A DNA stretch of 64,000 bases from positions 6,789 through 70,788 of the IMG/VR virus record IMGVR_UViG_3300030117_004164. One strand, 5' to 3'. This DNA comes from a virus. A program made the translations under genes and the position numbers. Shown here piece by piece: positions 23,283-31,742 of the stretch (within the stretch, counting starts at the first letter, position 1; each line of letters opens with the position of its first letter). Under the pieces are notes generated by a model that was not told where the DNA came from, made no database searches, and worked only from the letters and a program-made list of their open reading frames with translations.

Positions 23283-23737
23283 TTTCAAGTGATAGTATTG
23301 TAGTAATGTTAGCAGATTGGGAAGAGCAGATTAAAAATGCTTGGGCTGATGGTAACTTTAATTATACAGATGAGAATTTCTTAGATGTTATTTGGGAAAT
23401 GAGTTTAACTGCATTTGATATGGGTAGAGAAGTCCAAGTAGTTATTGATGGAAAAATGAATATTTATATTTCTGCGGGAGACCCAGGATTTGTTTGGTTT
23501 AAGGAACCTCCTGTTGGAATGTCTTTACCTATTGAATGTTGGATTCATACTCATCCATTTGGTCAAGCGTATTTTTCAGGAACAGATTGGAACACAATTA
23601 ATACATGGGAACCTGTAATGAATCACGCTATCGTTCTTGGTGATAATGAATCAATGGAATGGATTAAAGGTTTAGAACATACTATGTTTTATAAGAAAGT
23701 AGATATTCCAAATTGGGTGCGAGGTGAAGAAGAATGA
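23279..23737 (+). CDS. JAMM/MPN+ metalloprotease
   Basis: 152 residues. His90-Thr-His92-Pro, seven residues, then Ser100-Gly-Thr-Asp103 matches the zinc-binding HxHx7SxxD motif of JAMM peptidases exactly. A Glu near residue 41 or 53 would complete the site. JAMM enzymes cut after the diglycine of ubiquitin-like proteins. The substrate here is probably the Ubl at 16120, which has one residue after GG. The operon also holds the E1-like gene, separated by four small genes. Confidence 0.82.
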   Translation: MISSDSIVVMLADWEEQIKNAWADGNFNYTDENFLDVIWEMSLTAFDMGREVQVVIDGKMNIYISAGDPGFVWFKEPPVGMSLPIECWIHTHPFGQAYFSGTDWNTINTWEPVMNHAIVLGDNESMEWIKGLEHTMFYKKVDIPNWVRGEEE

Positions 23738-23877
23738 GGTGTCCCATGTGTGGTGCAAATATGCGAGAAGAACATGATAGAAGTTATGACGGCAGACAAG
23801 TCCAATTTGTTTATTTTTGGAAATGTCGAAAATGTGGTTATTCCCACAATGAAAGTGGTGGTTGGAATGAATATTGA
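23734..23877 (+). CDS. 47-residue zinc-ribbon protein
   Basis: MRCPMCGANMREEHD and FWKCRKCGYSHNE form a textbook Cys4 zinc ribbon. Overlaps the JAMM gene stop by ATGA and the next gene by 11 bases. Confidence 0.6.
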   Translation: MRCPMCGANMREEHDRSYDGRQVQFVYFWKCRKCGYSHNESGGWNEY

Positions 23878-24040
23878 TTTAGTGAAAGAAGTAGCAAATA
23901 GAGTGAGTGATGAGGATTCTGTAATTCTCTGGGACATTCTAAAAAAGACACGTACTGAAGATTGGTGGAATTTACATGAAGATACACTTTATCAATTGTG
24001 TCTTAAAATGTTAGAAGATATGGAGCGTGAGCAAGAATGA
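23867..24040 (+). CDS. 57-residue hypothetical protein
   Basis: Starts MNIDLVKEVANRVSDED at ATG 23867; the frame is open further upstream but overlaps the zinc-ribbon gene entirely. Acidic, helical, with WWNLHEDTLYQLCL. Overlaps groS by ATGA. Confidence 0.5.
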   Translation: MNIDLVKEVANRVSDEDSVILWDILKKTRTEDWWNLHEDTLYQLCLKMLEDMEREQE

Positions 24041-24273
24041 GAGCGTATGGACATTGGGTAATCTTAAAACACTTTGAAGAAAAGACAGTATCAGGAATCA
24101 TTAGTAACGAAGGTGCGGCTATGGAAGTTGTATCAATTGGTGAACAATGTCCTGAAGAATTTAAAACTTTGATTGGTAAAAAAACTTACTACAAACCTAG
24201 TAGGTCGGCACTACCTATGAATGGATATATTTGTATTCATTGGCAAGATGTAACATATTCGGAGGAATTATGA
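24037..24273 (+). CDS. groS: GroES-like co-chaperonin
   Basis: 78 residues. MRAYGHWVILKHFEEK parallels the GroES start (IRPLHDRVIVK), then SGIIS for the mobile loop, AMEVVSIGEQ for the GEVxAVG strand, and a C-terminal strand pair GYICIHWQDV. Shorter than bacterial GroES (about 97). Direct overlap with the GroEL-like gene makes the pairing convincing. It would cap the viral chaperonin ring. Confidence 0.75.
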   Translation: MRAYGHWVILKHFEEKTVSGIISNEGAAMEVVSIGEQCPEEFKTLIGKKTYYKPSRSALPMNGYICIHWQDVTYSEEL

Positions 24274-25820
24274 TGGCAGAAATTTTATTTGATGAAGATG
24301 CAAGAAACAAACTTATGGAAGGAATTAATTTAGTGGCAAATACAATTAGATGTACTTTAGGTCCACAGGCAAGAACCGTAGTAATTAAGCAAAATGGTAA
24401 ACCTGTTGTAATTAACGATGGTGTAACAATTGCTAAGGCTATCAAATCTGATGATGAATTTGTACAAATGGGTGTAGAATTAATGCAAGCAGTTGCTTCA
24501 CAAGCCCAAGAAAATAGCGGTGATGGTACAACAACTGCTACAATTATGGCACAACAATTATGTTACTATGGTTTAAATGCTGTACAATCTGGAGAAAATC
24601 CTGTTACACTAAAGAAACAATTAGATGCTGATGTTAGAACGGTATTGACTAGGCTAGATAAAATGTCTACTCAAATTCAAGACCGCGAACAATTAGAAAG
24701 CGTTGCTACTATCGCCGCAAACAATGATTCTAAACTAGGAGAATTAATTGCTGATATTGTAGATAAGGTTGGACGAGATGGTATTATTTCAATTGAAGAT
24801 GGTCAAAGTTTAGATACTACTTTTGATATTATTGAGGGTATGGAATTAGACTCAGGGTATATGAGTCATCTTATGATTAATAATGAAGAAGGAACGCACT
24901 GTGAATTTGAAGATTGTTTGGTTCTTATGTCTAATGAGAAAATCAATAACTTTCAGGAATTACTTCCTGCTCTTGAAATCTCAATGGCAGAAAAGAAACC
25001 ACTATTGATTATGTGTAAAGAACTTGAAGGGACAGCATTCCCAAATTTATTGGCGAATGTGGCAAACAAGATTATCAATGCTTGTGCTATTAAGACTCCT
25101 GATTTTGGAGATGAGCAAATTGAAATTCTGAAGGATATTCAATCAATGATTGGAGGTACTGTATTCAATGCTGACCTTGGAGATAAGATTTCTGAGGTTA
25201 AGTTGGAAGATTTAGGAGTAGTTACCAAAATTAAAATTGGTCGAAGTAATAGCACATTGATTCACGATGCAACTATTGAACAAAGCGAAAAAATTACTGC
25301 TCGCGCTAAAGAATTATCTAACCAAATGGAAGCACAAACTAATGAGTGGTTTAAAGAAAAATTACATAAGCGAATAGGTAGACTTTTGGGTGGAGTAGCA
25401 TTAATTAAAGTTGGTGGTTCAACTGAGATTGAAATTCGTGAAACCACAGAAAGATTAGATGATGCCTTAAATGCAACAAGAGCGGCACTTCAAGAAGGAA
25501 TTGTTGTTGGTGGTGGATTGGCACTTTGGAATTGTGTTGATGGTGAAATGCTTAGTATGCTAAGGTCGGCTTTGAAATCACCACTTCAACAATTGGCTGA
25601 AAATTCTGGACACGATTTAAATTATGCGAGTTTGTCAATTCGTGATGGCTATGACGCCAAAGAAAATTGTTACACAGATATGTGGGAAGCAGGAATTTTA
25701 GACCCCGTTAAAATCACAAAAAGTGCATTGGTTACTGCGGCTTCAATTGCTGGATTAGTTTTGACAACTGAAGTTTTAGTTGGTTCTGATGATGAAGAAG
25801 AGGTGCAATTTTATGGCTGA
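24273..25820 (+). CDS. groL: Group I chaperonin (GroEL-like)
   Basis: 515 residues from ATG 24273 (GGAGG seven bases upstream). Group I features, not thermosome: DARNKLMEGINLVANTIRCTLGP, SGDGTTTATIMAQQL, IEGMELDSGYMSHLMIN, KPLLIMCKELEG, IKTPDFGDEQIE, GGVALIKVGGSTEIEI, DALNATRAALQEGIVVGGG, and ILDPVKITKSALVTAASIAGLVLTTE. The GGM-repeat tail is missing; it ends in an acidic DDEEE. Likely helps fold capsid or tail proteins. Archaea usually use group II thermosomes, so this is notable. Confidence 0.95.
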   Translation: MAEILFDEDARNKLMEGINLVANTIRCTLGPQARTVVIKQNGKPVVINDGVTIAKAIKSDDEFVQMGVELMQAVASQAQENSGDGTTTATIMAQQLCYYGLNAVQSGENPVTLKKQLDADVRTVLTRLDKMSTQIQDREQLESVATIAANNDSKLGELIADIVDKVGRDGIISIEDGQSLDTTFDIIEGMELDSGYMSHLMINNEEGTHCEFEDCLVLMSNEKINNFQELLPALEISMAEKKPLLIMCKELEGTAFPNLLANVANKIINACAIKTPDFGDEQIEILKDIQSMIGGTVFNADLGDKISEVKLEDLGVVTKIKIGRSNSTLIHDATIEQSEKITARAKELSNQMEAQTNEWFKEKLHKRIGRLLGGVALIKVGGSTEIEIRETTERLDDALNATRAALQEGIVVGGGLALWNCVDGEMLSMLRSALKSPLQQLAENSGHDLNYASLSIRDGYDAKENCYTDMWEAGILDPVKITKSALVTAASIAGLVLTTEVLVGSDDEEEVQFYG

Positions 25821-26055
25821 TGATTTTGATGTGAGAGGAAGAATTCCAAGAACAGCAACAGAAGAAATAAAAGTGAAAACAGGAAAGTATTGGAATATTC
25901 CTATTGTGGATATTCGTTGGCACAAAGATGACAAGCCAACAAGAAAAGGTATTAGAATTAACATGAATGAATTAAACCATTTGGTAAATATATTAGGGAG
26001 GATTAGAGATGGTGAGCGAACAAGAAATAGTGAGAACAATCAAGAAAACGAATAA
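25813..26055 (+). CDS. PC4/Sub1-like transcription cofactor
   Basis: 80 residues from ATG 25813. The core KYWNIPIVDIRWHKDDKPTR, KGIRINMNELNHL matches the PC4 pattern of strands VDIR, a (K)PTxKGI turn and a C-terminal helix. PC4 proteins bind single-stranded DNA and affect transcription and replication. Basic N-terminus, polar tail. It overlaps groL by eight bases. Confidence 0.6.
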   Translation: MADDFDVRGRIPRTATEEIKVKTGKYWNIPIVDIRWHKDDKPTRKGIRINMNELNHLVNILGRIRDGERTRNSENNQENE

Positions 26056-26254
26056 GACTGAACAGTGGACTTCTGAAGCCAAAAAAGTATTTAAAAATAA
26101 CATTGAATCGTTGATGGTATTTTTAGCAGAACGGTCCATTAATATCAAAGAAGATAGATGGGATAAAAGCCAAAAGCGAGTGATTAGTAATGACGTAAAT
26201 GCAGCATTTGGTCAAATTTGGCCGGAATTATTTACAGGTGATAATAATGAATGA
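26009..26254 (+). CDS. Possible histone-fold DNA-binding protein
   Basis: 81 residues. A short helix (SEAKKVFKNNIESLMVFLAERSI), charged loop, and KRVISNDVNAAFGQIW recall the long central helix, loop 2 (K/R-x-V-x-x-x-D) and last helix of histone-fold proteins. Overlaps the PC4-like gene by 47 bases in another frame. The fold call is by eye and needs structure prediction. Confidence 0.45.
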   Translation: MVSEQEIVRTIKKTNKTEQWTSEAKKVFKNNIESLMVFLAERSINIKEDRWDKSQKRVISNDVNAAFGQIWPELFTGDNNE

Positions 26255-26477
26255 GATTAATTTTCAAGAACTATTGCAGGGCATCCAAGATGCAGAAGTA
26301 CACATAACAGAACAAACAGGCCAAACTATGGAAGAATTGCTTATGACTCATTATGAATCATTACCATTCGCTTTAGGGCATATGTTGGGAATGCGAGATT
26401 GTTTAACTATTGTGCAAAATATGCTTCTTGGTATTCTAGACCCTGAAATCCAAAGAATGGCGGAGGAAGAAGAATGA
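26247..26477 (+). CDS. 76-residue hypothetical protein
   Basis: From ATG 26247; the frame upstream lies inside the previous gene. Acidic and helical (FQELLQGIQDAEVHITEQTG), ends AEEEE through the next ribosome binding site. Confidence 0.55.
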   Translation: MNEINFQELLQGIQDAEVHITEQTGQTMEELLMTHYESLPFALGHMLGMRDCLTIVQNMLLGILDPEIQRMAEEEE

Positions 26478-26593
26478 TGGGAAAATGTGAAAAATGTGGA
26501 GAATTAACAGAATGGTTTCGTGAATGTGGATGGGTTCATGTATATGATACAGAATGTCTTGAATTTAGACTGAACGAGAAGGTGGTAGAATGA
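26474..26593 (+). CDS. 39-residue zinc-finger-like protein
   Basis: MGKCEKCGELTEWFREC with further Cys and His; looks like a truncated zinc ribbon. ATGA overlaps at both ends. Confidence 0.5.
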   Translation: MMGKCEKCGELTEWFRECGWVHVYDTECLEFRLNEKVVE

Positions 26594-26883
26594 CACAATG
26601 GTTGAGAAAAAAAATCATTTCGATTATGGGAAATGTATATGTTTGGTTAGATAAAGGACTAGAACATGAAACAGAAGAAATTCTTGGAGTCCGTATTGAT
26701 ATGGACTTACAACAAAAATCAAGACGAGAATTGTGTCGCCATATTGAAAATAAATTTGGTTGGGATGAAGATTCTTTTTGGAATTTAGAGTCCACACAAA
26801 AAATTAGATTGTGTTGTCAAAAGGCTAGGCAAATGCAATATATTAATGAAAAGCCTAAGTTAAGTAAAAAGGTGTTAAAATGA
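26590..26883 (+). CDS. 97-residue hypothetical protein
   Basis: Starts MTQWLRKKIISIMGNVYVW; a basic helical protein with an ELCRHIENKFGWDEDSFWNL middle and three C-terminal-half cysteines. No family recognised. Overlaps both neighbours. Confidence 0.5.
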   Translation: MTQWLRKKIISIMGNVYVWLDKGLEHETEEILGVRIDMDLQQKSRRELCRHIENKFGWDEDSFWNLESTQKIRLCCQKARQMQYINEKPKLSKKVLK

Positions 26884-26963
26884 GTGATGCTTATTGGTGT
26901 ATAATGTTTGTTTGGATAATGTTTGCACTATTTATATTAAATGATTGGAGGAAGATGGAATGA
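26880..26963 (+). CDS. 27-residue membrane peptide
   Basis: MSDAYWCIMFVWIMFALFIL followed by a charged end; one membrane span. ATGA overlap with the ligase gene and with the upstream gene suggests translation. Confidence 0.4.
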   Translation: MSDAYWCIMFVWIMFALFILNDWRKME

Positions 26964-28483
26964 GTTGGTTGAATTTTTGTAGAATGAATGAAGCGATTGA
27001 ACACTTAACGCCTACGGCATCTATTGGTGTTATTCGTAGGTCTTGGGATGATTTACCAGAAAAAGATTTGGTAGCGTCACTATTGACGTTAGAATACCCT
27101 CAAAACAATTTGGGTAAGAAGAAAGCAATTAAGTGGATTACTAGTCACTATGATGCGTTTGATGATGAAATTGAACAGTACGCTGATATGTATGGTGATT
27201 TAGGAGAAGGTGTTTATTTCTTTGATGATGATGGCGAAGATAGTGATTTAACTATTTCTCAAGTGCATAATGTTCTTTTGTTAGATTGTAGCCGTATGGA
27301 TGGTAATGCTTTCCGTCTTTGGGATTATGCTTTCAATAGAATGAGTGCTTTGGAAAAGAAATGGTTTATTCGTTATTGGACAAGAACACTCCGTCACGGT
27401 TTCGGCAAAGGGAATTTCTCTAAACTTTTGGCTAAGATATATGACAAAAAAGATTCTGAAATCAAGAAGTATGCTTCTACTAATTCTTACACTGATATTG
27501 TTAAAGCATATGAAGCGGGTGAAGAACCTAGCAATAATTTATCTTATGCTACGTTTTTGAAACCTATGTTAGCAAAAGAAGTTGCTCGTAATAAATGGCC
27601 TACCGATAAACTTATGGATATTAAGTATGATGGTGCTAGATACCAAATTCATCGAAAGCAAGATGAAATTACTATTTTCAACCGTAGTGGTAAAATTGTG
27701 ACTCAACAGTTTCCTGATGTTGTTGAAATGTTCTTGGATGAATGTAACATAAAGGACTTTATCATTGATACTGAAATATATCCTGTTTTAACAAATGGGC
27801 GACCTGCTGAATTCAAGAAGATGAACACCCGATTTCACAGTAAGAATCATGCTGAAGCCGCTCTAAAATGCCCTGTAACGGTCGCCGTGTTTGACGCTTT
27901 GATGGTTGAGGGCGTGAGCCTCATTGATGAGTCTTTGCGCGTCAGAATGGCCTCCGTAGAGCGATTTCCATATCAGGCTTTAAGAGCAAAAGAAGGTAAA
28001 AACAGTATTGAATTTTACAATGAAGCAATTGCAGGAGGATTCGAGGGTATCATGGTAAAAGACCTAAATGGTAAATATGAGTCAGGAAAGCGCAAATGGT
28101 TCAAGTATAAGCCACCACAAATTAATCTTGATTTAGTGGTAACAGGTGCTAGATATGGAGATGGTAAACGAGCAAATGTATTTGCTTCGTTTGATATTGC
28201 AGTATCAAATGGTAATGAATTTATTAATGTAGGTGCGACGGGAACAGGATTTACTGATATGGATTTTATCAATATGACTCAACAACTAAAACCGTTAGTT
28301 ACTGATTATGAAAATGGAACGCATAGTGTATTACCAAGAATTGTATTGGAAATTAAAGCAGATATGATTACAACAAATGAACAAGGTGGTTACGGCCTAA
28401 GATTCCCACGATTGGTTAGAATTAGGGATGATAAACCTGTAAGTGATATTAATACGATTGATGATTTAAAGGAGATGATGTAG
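26960..28483 (+). CDS. lig: ATP-dependent DNA ligase
   Basis: 507 residues from ATG 26960 (GGAGGAAGATGGA upstream). An N-terminal helical DNA-binding domain is followed by motif I, Lys222-Tyr-Asp-Gly-Ala-Arg, the adenylated lysine; motif III-like FDALMVEGVSL; motif IV EGIMVKDL; motif V KRKWFKYKP; then an OB-fold domain to the C-terminus. Archaeal/eukaryotic LigI type. It seals Okazaki fragments and nicks for the virus. Confidence 0.93.
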   Translation: MSWLNFCRMNEAIEHLTPTASIGVIRRSWDDLPEKDLVASLLTLEYPQNNLGKKKAIKWITSHYDAFDDEIEQYADMYGDLGEGVYFFDDDGEDSDLTISQVHNVLLLDCSRMDGNAFRLWDYAFNRMSALEKKWFIRYWTRTLRHGFGKGNFSKLLAKIYDKKDSEIKKYASTNSYTDIVKAYEAGEEPSNNLSYATFLKPMLAKEVARNKWPTDKLMDIKYDGARYQIHRKQDEITIFNRSGKIVTQQFPDVVEMFLDECNIKDFIIDTEIYPVLTNGRPAEFKKMNTRFHSKNHAEAALKCPVTVAVFDALMVEGVSLIDESLRVRMASVERFPYQALRAKEGKNSIEFYNEAIAGGFEGIMVKDLNGKYESGKRKWFKYKPPQINLDLVVTGARYGDGKRANVFASFDIAVSNGNEFINVGATGTGFTDMDFINMTQQLKPLVTDYENGTHSVLPRIVLEIKADMITTNEQGGYGLRFPRLVRIRDDKPVSDINTIDDLKEMM

Positions 28484-28484
28484 A

Positions 28485-28982
28485 ATGAAAAGTCAAAAAG
28501 TTGGAGATATTGTACCAATTGGTGCAGATATTTATATGATTGAAAAGATTGATAATGGTTGGGTATATATGCGCCAACCAAATGCGCGTGGTAAATCTAA
28601 GAAAATGTATTGGCGAGAAGTGCCATATTTTGATGAAGGTAAATTAGTTGTACCAACAATGGAGAAGTTGCCAAAGTTTAATTCAAAGATACATTTGGGT
28701 TCATTTTTCAAAAAGAACTCAGGTGAAGAATTTCAAGTATCTAAGGAATTTATCGCATATGCTTATGAGATGATTGATGATTTATTGCATAGAGTATTAG
28801 ATGATTGTATTGCTAATGCTATTGATAATGGCGATAGAAGATTAATGCCAGCACATTTTAGGCCAATTTATTATAACCATAATTATAGGTATTATGAAGA
28901 GGACCAAAATGATTACGCTAGAAAGGAATCTATATGGCTACAACTTGATGAAGAAAGGAGAGCAAATGAAGATGCACTTTAA
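28485..28982 (+). CDS. Protein with SH3-like start and histone-like C-terminal half
   Basis: 165 residues. Residues 1-60 look like a small beta barrel (VGDIVPIGADIYMIEKI). Residues 83-128 (FQVSKEFIAYAYEMIDDLL, a long helix, then GDRRLMPAHF) follow the histone-fold order: helix 1 after V-S, long helix 2, loop R-x-x-P, last helix. The tail is charged. Could compact viral DNA or act with TFB. Fold assignment by eye. Confidence 0.5.
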   Translation: MKSQKVGDIVPIGADIYMIEKIDNGWVYMRQPNARGKSKKMYWREVPYFDEGKLVVPTMEKLPKFNSKIHLGSFFKKNSGEEFQVSKEFIAYAYEMIDDLLHRVLDDCIANAIDNGDRRLMPAHFRPIYYNHNYRYYEEDQNDYARKESIWLQLDEERRANEDAL

Positions 28983-29316
28983 TGATGACATTAGAGATTG
29001 GTTAGATAGATTTGGGTCAGTTACAACATACACATTTATGGTATATGGCTCGCTATCTATAAAAGATAATGCTATTATCAACAAAGGATTAACTCTAACC
29101 TTAGTAGACCAAGGGTGGGATGACATAAGATTTATGCAAAATGTGTTTGAAATTAATCAAGATGAAGCAGAAAGGTATGACTATAATCGTGGTTGGAATC
29201 TTCAATGGGTATTTCCTGGAAATTTTGAACATGAATTTATTCCTATGTTGATTAGTGATGGATTGGCTCATTTAAGATTAGAACATGAATATGTTGGTAT
29301 GTTTGGGAGTGTATAA
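28966..29316 (+). CDS. 116-residue hypothetical protein
   Basis: From ATG 28966 with AAAGGAGAGC upstream; overlaps the previous gene by 17 bases. Mixed alpha/beta (DRFGSVTTYTFMVYGSLSI, then a helix). No family recognised. Confidence 0.55.
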   Translation: MKMHFNDDIRDWLDRFGSVTTYTFMVYGSLSIKDNAIINKGLTLTLVDQGWDDIRFMQNVFEINQDEAERYDYNRGWNLQWVFPGNFEHEFIPMLISDGLAHLRLEHEYVGMFGSV

Positions 29317-29317
29317 T

Positions 29318-29716
29318 ATGATTAGTGATGGTATGTTAAAAGGTATATTGTTAAGTGCTGCTAGGCCAGAATTAACTATATATCGAAATGAAAAGAAAAA
29401 TCTAGGATATGAAGTTAGAACGCGAGTCTTTTTTAGAGCAGATAATGTAGACTTCTTAACTAACATTTGTGATAAGTTAAACGAGATTGGTATTAATTAT
29501 ACGTTTAGAGACTTTGAAAGTAAGGTTAGACCAAAGCCTGTATTGTGGGTGTCAGGAATAATTAATTTAATTGCTCTATCGGAACTTGTTCCTGATTTAC
29601 CTGATGCAAAAAATCTTTGGAAGTCCTTTAATGAAGCCCTTCATATTATTTATGAGGGCGAACATAATACCCAAGAGGGCTTAGATAAATTACTGAATAT
29701 TAAAGGGGCCATTTGA
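29318..29716 (+). CDS. Protein with possible LAGLIDADG-like fold
   Basis: 132 residues from ATG 29318. MISDGMLKGILLSAARPEL, an RTRVFFRADNVDFLTNICDK strand-helix, LNEIGINYTFR and a second VLWVSGIINLIALSELVPD recall the strand-helix order of LAGLIDADG domains, but the catalytic acidic motif is not convincing. If so, it is more likely a domesticated DNA-binding form than an active homing enzyme. Confidence 0.4.
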   Translation: MISDGMLKGILLSAARPELTIYRNEKKNLGYEVRTRVFFRADNVDFLTNICDKLNEIGINYTFRDFESKVRPKPVLWVSGIINLIALSELVPDLPDAKNLWKSFNEALHIIYEGEHNTQEGLDKLLNIKGAI

Positions 29717-30555
29717 TGTTAATGAACAGTGTAACAAAACAACCACAATTATTAATTGGTAAAAGTATGACAGGTAAAACTACTAGGGCAATTAATGAAT
29801 TAGGAGGCAATCCTATTATTCTGTACGCCAATGAAATACCAACAGATATTTATTCATTACCTAAAGAAAATGGTTTGTTGATTGAAGATGTTCACCATAA
29901 AGCAAATGTGAATGCTATATTAGAAATAATTAGAACCTATCAGGGTGATATTTTCATTACTTCTCTAAATCAAAAAGATGTGCCTAAGAAGATTAAAGAT
30001 AGGTGCAAAATGAGAAGACAAACAGGAAATATTGGAAGAGAAGAGATATTAAAAATTGCTCCTAATTCTGATAAACCTGATGATGTTCACAAAGATATGT
30101 ACACTATGATGCGAAATTTTGTGAATAATAAAGATAGAGACTATGTTGCCGAGATGTTTAAAATCAATAAGCCACCAATTACCCAACTAATGCATTGGTT
30201 AAATGTGAATATAAATGTTAACAAGTTAGCATTTATTGATGGTCATATTAAATGGAGATGGCCTTCACAATATTTGTATGAGTTGGTTGCTTATTGTGAT
30301 AAGGGTAAAGGTTATTCAGTTAACTCCCCGAAAAGAGGGAAGTACACAGATATGATTAAGATTTGTAGAAAATTAAAACTAAAAGATAAAGAATTGTATT
30401 TGCTAGAGGATTTATTAGAAGATGCTGAATTTAGAGAATTTGCTAAGAGTAAACTGAGTCACCAACATTGGAGAATGTTAGGGTATGGTGAAAAGAAAAT
30501 GAGAACAAATAAAACATATACAAATAATTATACAAAAACTTTGGAGGATTACTAA
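29713..30555 (+). CDS. P-loop ATPase next to the clamp loader, possible diverged RFC large subunit
   Basis: 280 residues. Walker A LIGKSMTGKTTRAI near residue 15 and Walker B-like LLIEDVHH near residue 56; FITSLNQKDVPKKIKDRCK resembles the sensor 1 and SRC-like end of clamp loader AAA+ modules. The rest is helical. Position just ahead of rfcS supports a role as its partner, since RFC needs a large subunit and none else is seen. Could instead be a helicase-loader type ATPase. Confidence 0.5.
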   Translation: MMLMNSVTKQPQLLIGKSMTGKTTRAINELGGNPIILYANEIPTDIYSLPKENGLLIEDVHHKANVNAILEIIRTYQGDIFITSLNQKDVPKKIKDRCKMRRQTGNIGREEILKIAPNSDKPDDVHKDMYTMMRNFVNNKDRDYVAEMFKINKPPITQLMHWLNVNINVNKLAFIDGHIKWRWPSQYLYELVAYCDKGKGYSVNSPKRGKYTDMIKICRKLKLKDKELYLLEDLLEDAEFREFAKSKLSHQHWRMLGYGEKKMRTNKTYTNNYTKTLEDY

Positions 30556-30839
30556 TGGTTAGTAGAAAAGGTAGAACAAATGGTTTACAAGATGGAATGA
30601 AATTACCTGATGGTATTACGTCTAGTAGGCCATCAACACTATGGAAAGTAATTAAAGTCATAAAAGATGACGGAGTAGGCACTAAAGCAGAAATTACAGA
30701 AAGAATGAGAGCGAAATGGAAAAATTTTCCTACACTAACTTCATTGGCTATGATGTTGCATCATAGACCTGATGTTTTTGTTAAAGTGGATAATGATAGA
30801 TGGGATTTAAAGGAGGAAATTAGAAATGCTATGGACTGA
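30555..30839 (+). CDS. Winged-helix protein
   Basis: 94 residues. LWKVIKVIKDDGVGTKAEI, then TSLAMMLHHRPDVFVKVDNDRW gives helix, recognition helix and wing of a winged-helix domain. Basic N-terminus. It overlaps the rfcS start by 14 bases. Confidence 0.55.
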   Translation: MVSRKGRTNGLQDGMKLPDGITSSRPSTLWKVIKVIKDDGVGTKAEITERMRAKWKNFPTLTSLAMMLHHRPDVFVKVDNDRWDLKEEIRNAMD

Positions 30840-31731
30840 AAAATATAGACCCGAAACTGTACAGCAAGTAATGGGAAATGAATCTTTTGTAGAAGATGCG
30901 AAAAGTTGGATTATCAATAATGATATTCCTAATTTGCTTCTTTATGGCCCCGCAGGTACAGGAAAAACAAGTGCCGGTATTGCCTTAGCAAAAGATATAC
31001 TTAAGGAAGATTTTAAAACAAATTTTCTAGAACTTAATGCTAGTGATGATAGAAAGTTAGAAGCGGTAAGAACCAAGATTAAAGAGTTTGCATCAACCGG
31101 AACAATGGGCAAAGTCCCGTTTAAGATTGTGCTATTAGATGAAATGGAAGGTATGATTCTTGATGCCCAAAATGCACTTAAACGAGTGATGGAAAGGTAT
31201 CATAGTAATGTAAGGTTTATTATTACTTGTAATGATAGAAACAAAATTATATACCCTCTTCAATCTAGATGTGCAAACTATTTCTTTAAGTTATTGCACC
31301 CATCTACCATTGAGTTTACATTAGAGCGAATATTAACTAACGAAGGAATTAGTATAGAAAATCCTAATGAACTTAGTAATTTTGCTATTAAACATAATGG
31401 GGATTTAAGGGCGGCTATTGGGCAACTTCAGGCAATTACGGCAGGAGGGAAGCCATTAAATAGTCTGCATGAGAAGAAGGAGGCTGGATATAGGAACCTA
31501 TTGGAAATGCTCATTTCCAGAGATTCCAAGGCTTTAGATAAAACACATGAATTATTATTTAGTGGTTTATCTGTTAAAGATATATGTCATGGTTTACATG
31601 ATGTATTGATTGACGGTAAGTATGAAAGTGAAGTAAAATATAAATTCTTACGAATTATAGGAGAAACAGAATATAGAAGTAATACTATGACGCCAAGAAT
31701 CGTAGCGTCATGGATGATTGCCCAAATTTGA
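30826..31731 (+). CDS. rfcS: Replication factor C small subunit
   Basis: 301 residues. LWTEKYRPETVQQVMGN at the start, Walker A GPAGTGKT (residues 41-48), Walker B LLDEMEG, sensor 1 IITCNDRNKII and the SRC arginine-finger motif (LQSRC) are all present, then the helical collar. Loads the sliding clamp (34081) at primer ends using ATP. Confidence 0.95.
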   Translation: MLWTEKYRPETVQQVMGNESFVEDAKSWIINNDIPNLLLYGPAGTGKTSAGIALAKDILKEDFKTNFLELNASDDRKLEAVRTKIKEFASTGTMGKVPFKIVLLDEMEGMILDAQNALKRVMERYHSNVRFIITCNDRNKIIYPLQSRCANYFFKLLHPSTIEFTLERILTNEGISIENPNELSNFAIKHNGDLRAAIGQLQAITAGGKPLNSLHEKKEAGYRNLLEMLISRDSKALDKTHELLFSGLSVKDICHGLHDVLIDGKYESEVKYKFLRIIGETEYRSNTMTPRIVASWMIAQI

Positions 31732-31742
31732 GGTGAAGAAAA

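Noticed and set aside
24273-25820. Chaperonin as an archaeal thermosome subunit
   Set aside because: Motifs and the adjoining GroES-like gene are group I.
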